Positions 58,108 to 64,000 of a stretch of DNA of 64,000 nucleotides are shown piece by piece; the first letter of the stretch is position 1; every line of letters starts with the position of its first letter. The stretch is from Synechococcus sp. UW105 (GTDB lineage Bacteria; Cyanobacteriota; Cyanobacteriia; PCC-6307; Cyanobiaceae). The DNA lies in contig NZ_UCNN01000016.1 in assembly GCF_900473935.1 (NCBI RefSeq), positions 1 to 64,000 on the forward strand. The letters run 5' to 3'. Made by a program: the position numbers and the translations under genes. Below the pieces are notes generated by a model. That model made no database searches and was not told where the DNA came from. It was given only the letters and a program-made list of their open reading frames with translations.

Positions 58108-58341
58108 ATGCCTCGACTGTATGTGGGCTCCTTTCTCTTCTTGATCGCTTCGGTGTGGTGCGGTGTTCAGGGAGCCGATCAGCGTGCTCTTGGCTGCTTG
58201 TGGTCGCCACCTGTCTGGCCCTCTAACCGGGAAGCTAAACGCCACCACGCATCTTCTGGTCCGGGTCTTTGTGACGTCTGCCGAACTTTGATGCCTAAGC
58301 GTTTGTCGATCGCTAGCGAGCGCTCAATCCTTTTCTCGTAA
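58108..58341 (+). CDS. Doubtful exported protein
   Basis: 77 aa: MPRLYVGSFLFLIASVWCGV looks like a signal sequence, followed by a Cys- and Pro-containing part (WSPPVWPSN, GLCDVCRTL). The frame lies beside the leftward CRP/leader cassette. Composition is protein-like, but no ribosome-binding site or relative is seen. Confidence 0.3.
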   Translation: MPRLYVGSFLFLIASVWCGVQGADQRALGCLWSPPVWPSNREAKRHHASSGPGLCDVCRTLMPKRLSIASERSILFS

Positions 58342-58351
58342 GGGTTGATAT

Positions 58352-58740
58352 GAGGAGGCCGCCCCTCCCAGGTGGAAGAGACGGCCTAACTCGCTCGTTT
58401 ATGCATCGAACCAATTAATTCAGTGTTTCCTTGAAGGTGTGACCTCAAGCAATGGGACTGAAAGAACGTGATCGAAGCAACTGGCTCGTGGCGCCTGGGG
58501 CCAGGTTCCTAGGGGGGGGGAGGGTTGGTTCACTCCGTAGGGCACCTGGTGCGGTGCAGATGGAGCGCCGATCGACGTGGCGAAACCAATGCAGTGCCTG
58601 CCGAAGGGCTATCCCTCTCACATGTGTGAAAACTGTTGGAGCAGGGGCCAGAAAGTCAGCGTGCTTCTTGGCTGTGCTCGGGTGGAGTGTCGGCCGTCAT
58701 TGGCTCCTCCGATGTCGTTGGTATCAGTGTTCACCCATCC
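58352..58740 (+). repeat. Dispersed repeat family A, copy 3
   Basis: Begins GAGGCCGCCCCTCCCAGGTG and ends with the block GTTGGAGCAGGGGCCA…GGTGGAGTGTCGGC. The middle has diverged or been replaced, including a G9 run at about 58512-58520. It lies upstream of the DoxX gene (convergent side). Confidence 0.6.
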
Positions 58741-58824
58741 AGCGCCCAAGGCAATCAGTGCAATCGCGCATTGCACATGTGCAGCGAACTGGTCCAGCAT
58801 GAATGGGATGTGCTTTTAGTTGGA

Positions 58825-59316
58825 TCAGCTCTGATATTCAGGTTCAGGCTCTGGCTGAAGGAGCGATTCCAGTTTTGCTGCCTGCTCTTCTGTGCTCGGA
58901 TTGAGCTTCCGCGCAATCAACGTATCGACTGAGAAAAGGCCTGGCCCAGCTGTCAGCACCAGCACTGCTGCAGACCAATAAAGGCCGAGCAGTTCAAGCA
59001 AATAAATATTGAATCCATTCACAACGATTGCGTGGTAAATCGCAACGCTGATAGTTCCTGCAATGGCAGCCGCGCCAAGGCGGGTGAGCAGACCGGTGAT
59101 CAGCAGCCAGCTGCCAATGATTTCAGAAAAGGCTGCCACATATGACAGTGTGATCGGAAAGGGCAGATGGAGAGGACGTACAAATGCTTCGGCGAAGTTC
59201 TCGATGTTGGCGAGTTTTTCGTAGCCGTGATGGATTAACAAAACACCTGTGAACACACGCAGGATCAGGAGCCCTGCATCGGTCAGAAATGGTCGCGTCA
59301 GAACGGTGCGAAGCAC
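58825..59316 (-). CDS. DoxX-family membrane protein
   Basis: 163 aa with four helices. The family pattern is visible: LLILRVFTGVLLIHHGYEKL, then SYVAAFSEIIGSWLLITGLL, RLGAAAIAGTISVAIYHAIV and a helix ELLGLYWSAAVLVLTAGPG. DoxX/SURF4-like proteins occur in many bacteria, some as part of oxidoreductase or redox-stress complexes. A polar tail follows. Inner membrane. Confidence 0.8.
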   Translation of the reverse strand: MLRTVLTRPFLTDAGLLILRVFTGVLLIHHGYEKLANIENFAEAFVRPLHLPFPITLSYVAAFSEIIGSWLLITGLLTRLGAAAIAGTISVAIYHAIVVNGFNIYLLELLGLYWSAAVLVLTAGPGLFSVDTLIARKLNPSTEEQAAKLESLLQPEPEPEYQS

Positions 59317-59545
59317 AGGTTCGAAAGTTGCTTATGAAAACTTAACGGTAGTGATGGCCCTGTCGCGAGGAGCCGTGCAGTGGTCATGTCGCTTCAGGTT
59401 GACCCGCTCCCTGCGGTTGCTGTCTCAGCGGCTGCTCTCGGGCGTCAGTGTCCCTTCTCGATCAGGGTGTGTTGCTCGGCGCAAAGCTGCCTGTCATTGC
59501 TGGATCTCTCGCCAAACTGGGTTGAAGCAAACGAAGCGGGAGGCC

Positions 59546-59707
59546 ATGGGCTTGAGAACGGTTTTGCGCCGCGTTGGCAGTTACATCCTTGGGGTGGTGG
59601 ATGAGTATTGGGCCATGCGCGAGCCCAGTCAGTACAGAAACAGAGATCCCCAGTGTGAGATCCGTTGCGAGGGCGACGTCTGCGTCCGCGACGACCGCAC
59701 CCTCTGA
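59546..59707 (+). CDS. Small protein with C-terminal cysteines
   Basis: 53 aa from ATG 59546, preceded by GGGAGG. MGLRTVLRRVGSYILGVVDE is an amphipathic helix; the end (CEIRCEGDVCVRDD) has three cysteines spaced C-x3-C-x4-C. It may bind a metal or be redox-active. It lies 66 nt before the Nif11 gene on the same strand. Confidence 0.55.
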   Translation: MGLRTVLRRVGSYILGVVDEYWAMREPSQYRNRDPQCEIRCEGDVCVRDDRTL

Positions 59708-59773
59708 CTCCTCAGCGCTTGCTTCGGCAGATGATGGTGTGCCCTCTATGCAGCAGAGCCTGCTTCCCATCCC

Positions 59774-59989
59774 ATGGCACTGGATCAGTTGAAGGCTTTT
59801 CTTGTCCTCATGCAGGATGATCCAGCCCTGAAGCAAACCGTGCTGGCATCTTCCACAGCGGATGATGTAGCCAAGATTGCCGCAGCTCTTGGCTATGAGT
59901 TTTCCGGTGATGAACTCCTTCGCTTCTCGGGCCAGAAGGTGGGGAGAGTGACGGTGTCGAAGCAGGAAACACCCGGGGAATACAACTAA
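59774..59989 (+). CDS. Nif11 protein with PGEY tail
   Basis: 71 aa. The start MALDQLKAFLVLMQDDPALK and STADDVAKIAAALGYEFSGD are typical Nif11. The C-terminus ends GRVTVSKQETPGEYN, matching the gene at 53575 (both SGQ…V-x-S…PGEY). No GG cleavage site and no cysteines, so not a lanthipeptide precursor. Adjacent to the 3-Cys small gene. Confidence 0.75.
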   Translation: MALDQLKAFLVLMQDDPALKQTVLASSTADDVAKIAAALGYEFSGDELLRFSGQKVGRVTVSKQETPGEYN

Positions 59990-60042
59990 GCCCCTCGCCT
60001 CAGGGCTGACGTCATCACCCCTGAGGCCTGGATCTCGGATCC

Positions 60043-60342
60043 TTACTGGACGTCCATTGCCAGGAAAGCGTCATCAGCTGCCACCATTTCGGCGGCGTCT
60101 TGATGGCAGTGGCAGCCGTACAGCAGATGGGTAATGCGTCCTACCTCTAGATCACGGTCTGCGACCTCCTGCCAGAGCCTGCGAGTGAGTTCCTGGTCGG
60201 CTAGTTCGAATTGGGCCCGCCCCAGCTGCCGGGTGATCGAGAAATAGCTCTGACGGTCGTTGCGGGCTCTGCATTCCTGCGCCGCACTCACCGACATCAG
60301 CAGTGGGGTGGTCTTTGCGGAGACGACGGAGAGGCGATTCAT
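60043..60342 (-). CDS. Stand-alone relative of the DUF4278 protein tail
   Basis: 99 aa. The segment ARNDRQSYFSITRQLGRAQF, then ADQELTRRLWQEVADRDLEV and THLLYGCHCH match the C-terminal half of the protein at 40384 over some 60 residues. Here there is no DUF4278 part. The shared unit is helical and ends with a Cys-His cluster (YGCHCHQD against YGCSFHDD), which could bind metal. Confidence 0.6.
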   Translation of the reverse strand: MNRLSVVSAKTTPLLMSVSAAQECRARNDRQSYFSITRQLGRAQFELADQELTRRLWQEVADRDLEVGRITHLLYGCHCHQDAAEMVAADDAFLAMDVQ

Positions 60343-60368
60343 GGCACTTCAGTGGGGGATGGTGACAA

Positions 60369-60490
60369 GGGAAGGCTGGCCTTCTCTTGTGGAAGAAAGA
60401 CCCATCACGTTGGGTCCAGACAGTCAGCGAGCGTCTGTTCTGTGCTCGGGTGGAGTGTCGGCCGTCATCGTCACCTCCATCGTTCGTTTC
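60369..60490 (+). repeat. Dispersed repeat family A, copy 4 (short)
   Basis: Keeps GAAGGCTGGCCTTCTCTTGT-like start, then GTCAGCGAGCGTCTG and GCTCGGGTGGAGTGTCGGCC at the end. Roughly 230 nt of the middle are missing compared with copies 1 and 2. Confidence 0.5.
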
Positions 60491-60602
60491 CACACTTTCA
60501 CCCTGGCGCCAGAATCTGCCCACCCGTTGTCATGCTCATTGTCTTTTTGAGCTTGACACCACTGGTCGTCTGAATTGAGTCGTCGCGATTCAGCCCCGGC
60601 GA

Positions 60603-60959
60603 TCAATTCAGGGGTGTGATCTTCCCGTCAGCGGAGATTGCACTGGTTTCGACCACGGGAGGAAAGGCGAGAAAGGCCAGGCAGGTGAGGATTTCATCGA
60701 GCCCTTCATCATCTAGCGACTGGCGAATGCTGTTGCCTGAAATGGATAACCAGGCCAACAGAGTGGAACCGTCGCTGTGCACGACGCGCGTCATGGCGCC
60801 AAGCTCGTTCTGGCTCACCGCGATCCCATGTCGGTCTTCGAGGATCGCCACCACCCGTTCCAGAACATGCTGGCGATTGAGTGTGTCCTGTGCATGGAGC
60901 TCAACAAAAAGATCGGCGCCATCTGCTTCAAAGCGAACGCAATAGCAACGTGCTTCCAT
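60603..60959 (-). CDS. Hypothetical protein
   Basis: 118 aa from ATG 60959, which has GGGGAG upstream; nine more residues are possible. MEARCYCVRFEADGADLFVE, then HVLERVVAILEDRHGIAVSQ and a C-terminal part with TCLAFLAFPP. Alpha/beta and soluble. Not recognised. Confidence 0.5.
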   Translation of the reverse strand: MEARCYCVRFEADGADLFVELHAQDTLNRQHVLERVVAILEDRHGIAVSQNELGAMTRVVHSDGSTLLAWLSISGNSIRQSLDDEGLDEILTCLAFLAFPPVVETSAISADGKITPLN

Positions 60960-61150
60960 TCCGATGCTCCCCAGAACAGTCATCAAGACAGAGGCCAGTC
61001 GCGCCCCTGCCTCCCCATGAGGATGTCCAGTCAGAAATCAGGCAGGACACCCCTTGGGTTGGAGAAGGTCTAGTCACGTTGGTCTGATCGTGCAAGACAG
61101 TCGTCTCGGCGAAGAGCGCTGGCGACCGTTCAAGCAGGGATGAGCAGCTT

Positions 61151-61681
61151 TCAGCGCTCGACGACACCGCAGGCGATCCGGGCACCTCCGCCTCCTAGCG
61201 GAGGGGTGTCGCTGTAGGTGTCGCCACCTGCGTGCACGACCAGGGCTTTGCCGCGCAGATCCGCTGTGCTCAGTCGGGGTGCCACCACGCTGGTTGGCGT
61301 GGTGCCGTCTTCATCCACCAGCAGGCGGCTGAGGTCGCCACGATGGCCGTTCCCGAACGGGCCAAGGTGGGTTCCACTCTCATCGGGATCCCAGTGGCCA
61401 CCAGCTGCAAGCCCCGCAACGGCATCCTCTTCTGCATTGAGAGCGCTGTCGCAGCTTCCGTTGCTGTGGAGGTGGAAACCGTGTTCACCTGGGCTGAGGC
61501 CGCTGAGGCTGGGGATGATCTCAAGCCCCTGATCGCTGTCTCGAGCGCTGACGCTGCCGATGCTCTCACCCACTCCTTCAGCGCTGATGCGGCTGATGCT
61601 CACGTCGAGGCTTGCAGCCTGCGCTATTCCCGGCCAGGCCAGAGCCGCACACATCATCAGTAGGGCGAACAGTCGGCGCAT
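61151..61681 (-). CDS. sodC: Cu/Zn superoxide dismutase
   Basis: 176 aa with signal peptide (LFALLMMCAALAWPGIAQA). Metal-binding residues are in place: GEHGFHLHSNGSC (three of the ligands and the first disulfide Cys), GGHWDP, HLGPFGNGHRGDLSRL (further His and Asp) and ALVVHAGGDTY (last Cu ligand); a late ARIACGVVE supplies the second Cys. It detoxifies superoxide in the periplasm. Typical length. Confidence 0.9.
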   Translation of the reverse strand: MRRLFALLMMCAALAWPGIAQAASLDVSISRISAEGVGESIGSVSARDSDQGLEIIPSLSGLSPGEHGFHLHSNGSCDSALNAEEDAVAGLAAGGHWDPDESGTHLGPFGNGHRGDLSRLLVDEDGTTPTSVVAPRLSTADLRGKALVVHAGGDTYSDTPPLGGGGARIACGVVER

Positions 61682-61741
61682 GCGAAGGGCTGCAGCTATT
61701 GGCCATTCTGGGGCAGTTGATCAACCGTTTCGGTCTCCCCT

Positions 61742-62233
61742 GTGGCCAAGACCTCTCCTCCGACGCAACGCTTCAGCAATTGGTGGTCACGTCACTGGCG
61801 CTGGTTGGTGCCGGCCTCAATGGCTGCTGGACTGCTGACCGGTGTTGGGCTGGTCCTGGCGTTCTTGTCGTTTGTGTTTGGCTTGCTCAAAAACAACGTC
61901 CCCTATCAGCGAGCTTTGGCTGAAGCTGAGCAGAGCCTCAAGGTGAGGGAGGCGATTGGTCAGCCGATCGAGCCGGGTCTGTTTGTGAACGGGCAGTTCA
62001 GCACCAGTGGAGACAACGGCGAAGCGAAGCTCCTGATTCCGATCTCAGGGCCGAAGGGTGATGCTCAGATCCTGGTGGAGGCAACGAAACGGTCTGGCCG
62101 CTGGACCTTCTCTGTATTGACTGTGCAGATCAATCGCACGGGGCAACGTATTGATCTGCAGAACAATGATCAGTCTTCCGGTGATCTCGTTCTGCTGATG
62201 CGAAGCGTGGTCGCTGATCTTCCGCAGGGCTGA
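61742..62233 (+). CDS. Coa1-like membrane protein
   Basis: 163 aa. A basic N-terminus and one helix (MAAGLLTGVGLVLAFLSFVF) are followed by a domain with YQRALAEAEQSLKVREAIGQ, PIEPGLFVNGQFSTSGDNGE and AKLLIPISGPKGDAQILVEA. This is the pattern of the cytochrome oxidase assembly factor Coa1 family (single helix, VREAxGxPI…G…G.A.…PVxGPKGxGxV). A role in membrane complex assembly is possible. Confidence 0.7.
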   Translation: MAKTSPPTQRFSNWWSRHWRWLVPASMAAGLLTGVGLVLAFLSFVFGLLKNNVPYQRALAEAEQSLKVREAIGQPIEPGLFVNGQFSTSGDNGEAKLLIPISGPKGDAQILVEATKRSGRWTFSVLTVQINRTGQRIDLQNNDQSSGDLVLLMRSVVADLPQG

Positions 62234-62393
62234 TGGCTGTGGATTGATGCAGTGAAGAGTGTGTTCGTGTTTGTTGTCTTTTCCTCGCTTTCAAGTTCGT
62301 TTTGATTTGGCCATAGAGATGGCTGTTGGGTGTGGCGTCTTCCCTGAAGTGATCCCACACTGCAGATCAATTCATGCCGTAAGGAGGGACCCG

Positions 62394-62693
62394 ATGCTCA
62401 CAACAACGACCCGCCTCAAATTGCAGGAGATTCTTGGTCGTGTGGCCCGTGGAGAAGCTGTGAGCCTGCAGGAGCGGGTTCTGGTGCAGAAATACGCTGA
62501 TCGAGATCGCAGCGTTAGCACTTGGGTGCATCGTGCCCAGCGCCAGCGACAACACGCTGGCAGCGTCACCGGCCTGGATGGTCTGCTTGATGATCTCGAC
62601 CTCGGTAGTGACGACCCCGCTGATCGTCATCGCCCGGAGGATGACCTTGGTGACTGGTTCGGTGGGGCCTCAGCCTGGCTGCGTCGTGACTGA
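62394..62693 (+). CDS. Hypothetical protein
   Basis: 99 aa from ATG 62394 with AAGGAGG upstream at good spacing. RLKLQEILGRVARGEAVSLQ, then ERVLVQKYADRDRSVSTWVH are helical; the C-terminus is acidic (LDDLDLGSDDPADRHRPEDD) and ends with SAWLRRD. Its end overlaps the next gene by 8 nt. No family recognised. Confidence 0.6.
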   Translation: MLTTTTRLKLQEILGRVARGEAVSLQERVLVQKYADRDRSVSTWVHRAQRQRQHAGSVTGLDGLLDDLDLGSDDPADRHRPEDDLGDWFGGASAWLRRD

Positions 62694-62871
62694 ACCTGTG
62701 TCTTCAGCTCAGACGGATCTTTCAGGCCCTCGTCTGATTGTGATTCAGGGCCGTGCCTATCGCCGAGTGGAATTATCCAGTCGGCATCCCCGCCGCTGGC
62801 GGCTCGAGGCGCTTGAGCTTGAGGAAGCGATCGACTGGATTATTCAGGATCAGCAGAATCCTGCCGGATAA
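62686..62871 (+). CDS. Small protein
   Basis: 61 aa, GTG start. LIVIQGRAYRRVELSSRHPR is a strand-turn-strand, then a helix, RLEALELEEAIDWIIQDQQN. It is probably a small beta-alpha protein. Overlapping the previous gene by 8 nt, it should be coupled to it. Confidence 0.55.
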   Translation: MTEPVSSAQTDLSGPRLIVIQGRAYRRVELSSRHPRRWRLEALELEEAIDWIIQDQQNPAG

Positions 62872-63013
62872 GTCATTGTGCTCAGCGTCTGCCTGCAACC
62901 CGGGGCAGATAGGTATTTATTGCTGGGTACTTTGTTCTTCTCAAACTCGAGGATTCTTCGTGCTGAATCGCGATAGGTTCACCCTAAAGGTTCAGCGGAG
63001 GCTGGTAGAGATC

Positions 63014-63175
63014 ATGCAAGGGATGACGTCCATCGGAGCAACAGATAGGCAGGATCATGGTGATGCCATTGATTCCTATTTCGACTGCATCACCAGCTGT
63101 GACATTGATGATGGCATCTGTGTTGAGCAGTGTGTGCTCGTGCATCTCAAGCAAGGAGATGATGGTGGTGGATGA
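63014..63175 (+). CDS. Small four-cysteine protein (paralogue of the 776 gene)
   Basis: 53 aa. MQGMTSIGATDRQDHGDAID leads to SYFDCITSCDIDDGICVEQC and a short HLKQ end. The cysteine spacing (C-x3-C-x6-C-x3-C) and the flanking residues match the gene at 776-934. An alternative start is ATG 63023. The next gene starts within its last codons. Confidence 0.7.
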   Translation: MQGMTSIGATDRQDHGDAIDSYFDCITSCDIDDGICVEQCVLVHLKQGDDGGG

Positions 63176-63377
63176 GACTGACCCATTCAGGCGTGACGGG
63201 GTGATGGTGCATCGGTTTGAGGGACATGAGGGTCCGATTTATCGTCCCTGTACTGGCCACCATTGCGTGTACTGCGCTGATCTTTCCACAGCCAAGGCCT
63301 ACCTGAGCTTCTGGCGGCGCCCTCCGGAGCGACGCTGCCGCAGGCGTGTCAACAGGTCTTCTCCAGCTCGCTTTTGA
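63162..63377 (+). CDS. Small CxxC protein
   Basis: 71 aa; AAGGAG at 63153-63158 precedes several possible starts (ATG 63159, ATG 63162, GTG 63165). GHEGPIYRPCTGHHCVYCAD has a Cys-x4-Cys-x2-Cys cluster with histidines, then LSTAKAYLSFWRRPPERRCR and a basic end. Possibly zinc-binding. It overlaps the genes on either side, forming a coupled run of tiny genes. Confidence 0.55.
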   Translation: MVVDETDPFRRDGVMVHRFEGHEGPIYRPCTGHHCVYCADLSTAKAYLSFWRRPPERRCRRRVNRSSPARF

Positions 63378-63565
63378 CTGCTGCTGCATTGGGTTATCGG
63401 ATCGTGCGGGATGACGGGGAACACGACTCCGTGACGCGTCTGTCTTTTTCTGATTACGACGAGGCATACGACGAGTTGGAGCGCTTCTATGCCGCCACCT
63501 GTTGCTCTGATGATCGGATCGAGTACTCGATCATCAAGATCAAATCGCCTGTGTCGGACACCTGA
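63374..63565 (+). CDS. Conserved-looking small protein
   Basis: 63 aa, TTG start overlapping the stop of the previous gene. LGYRIVRDDGEHDSVTRLSF then SDYDEAYDELERFYAATCCS and DDRIEYSIIKIKS. I believe the block D-Y-D-x-A-Y-D-x-L-E-x-F-Y-A-x-T-C-C-S-D-D-R occurs as a small family in marine Synechococcus. Function unknown. Confidence 0.6.
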   Translation: MTAAALGYRIVRDDGEHDSVTRLSFSDYDEAYDELERFYAATCCSDDRIEYSIIKIKSPVSDT

Positions 63566-63680
63566 GCTCCGTTTGACACCAAGCACTTTGGTCAGCTTCC
63601 ACTCTTTGTTTGATGGATGTGACGACAGGCGCCAGATTGCGCGAATGGCCTCAAGCTGCAGTGGTGGCTGAGTTGGTGCT

Positions 63681-63830
63681 GTGATCCGAAAGGAATGCAC
63701 CAGTCTCGGGATCGAGATGCTGCGGAAGAACGCTGCTGATTCAGCTCAGCCTCAGTCAGTGGTGCCCAGGCGGTCGTTCGCCTATGTCGGTTGGTTGGAT
63801 GCACTGCTCAATGACGACTCGTCATGGTGA
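63681..63830 (+). CDS. Hypothetical 49-aa protein
   Basis: GTG start (an in-frame ATG at 63717 would leave 37 residues). The end RRSFAYVGWLDALLNDDSSW is protein-like. Only composition supports it. Confidence 0.35.
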   Translation: MIRKECTSLGIEMLRKNAADSAQPQSVVPRRSFAYVGWLDALLNDDSSW

Positions 63831-63928
63831 TGACACGGGTGTAGAGCAGTCTTCAGATTGAATCGAGTGAAGAGACTTGATCAGTTGACGGCACATGTCT
63901 CAGAATGTGCCTTTCGTTGAATCATTTG

Positions 63929-64000
63929 ATGGCAAGCGACACTGGCACATGGGCAAACAACCAGCCCCCTTCAAACTTTGAGAAGCTTTGGCGCGGTTTG
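63929..64000 (+). CDS. Start of a gene running off the window
   Basis: 24 codons are visible: MASDTGTWANNQPPSNFEKL, then WRGL with the frame still open. An earlier in-frame ATG lies at 63904. Too little is present to name it. Confidence 0.4.
   Translation, partial: MASDTGTWANNQPPSNFEKLWRGL

Noticed and set aside
1-64000. CRISPR arrays, rRNA and tRNA genes
   Set aside because: No regularly spaced direct repeats and no recognisable rRNA or tRNA sequence were seen by eye; a tRNAscan/Infernal run would be decisive.

Overview
The window looks like the chromosome of a marine picocyanobacterium of the Synechococcus/Cyanobium group. The evidence is a high-light-inducible (Hli) protein, six Nif11-type leader-peptide genes, a prohibitin homologue, cyanobacterial families such as DUF2256, DUF3303, DUF4278 and DUF4912-like proteins, and very dense packing of tiny genes. 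I saw no rRNA, tRNA or CRISPR array. Many genes here are under 60 codons; I found them by reading frames directly and by matching paralogues inside the window.

Layout. 0-5.6 kb: gene-poor accessory DNA with small proteins, a DUF2256 protein and an integrase remnant. 5.7-9.7 kb: a CsgG-like secretion operon, small membrane proteins, a minimal Nif11 protein and a DCC-family thiol oxidoreductase. 10-17.7 kb: a family-2 glycosyltransferase, a LOG-family phosphoribohydrolase, a pentameric ligand-gated ion channel (pLGIC) homologue followed 11 nt later by a periplasmic-binding protein, and a methyltransferase. 17.8-24.5 kb: a mobile, less G+C-rich island with a complete tyrosine recombinase, a double-glycine peptide gene, three Nif11 precursors with prochlorosin-like Cys/Ser/Thr cores, gene fragments and two att-like repeats. 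25-30.7 kb: zinc homeostasis, with Zur, a His-rich outer-membrane protein, a ZnuA-type binding protein, a divergent Zur-box-like dyad and a YraQ/YcgQ-type permease operon. 31-45.6 kb: mixed household genes, including prohibitin, an SDR, a second pLGIC-like protein, DUF4278, GAF, DUF411, an epimerase, DUF3303 and Hli. 46-51 kb: an arylsulfatase with its formylglycine-generating enzyme, a helical small protein, and a convergent beta-barrel protein. 51-64 kb: PhzF, a secreted metzincin, two tail-type Nif11 proteins, DoxX, Cu/Zn superoxide dismutase, a Coa1-like protein and a run of overlapping tiny genes.

The most unusual signal is a regulatory cassette found three times (19.5, 56.6 and 58.0 kb, two strands). 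Each copy has a perfect CRP-type palindrome TGTGA-N6-TCACA exactly 60 nt before a conserved ATGGTGTGTGAGTC, which starts a potential leader peptide MVCESGG and runs into a GGAGG/CCTCC hairpin just ahead of the main gene. Two of the controlled genes are paralogous double-glycine peptides. Two further dispersed repeat families also occur (a ~350 bp family with four copies, and a ~130 bp family with two copies carrying CRP-like dyads). Together with the scattered Nif11 genes, this suggests a secreted-peptide programme under cAMP-receptor-type control. That link is inference.
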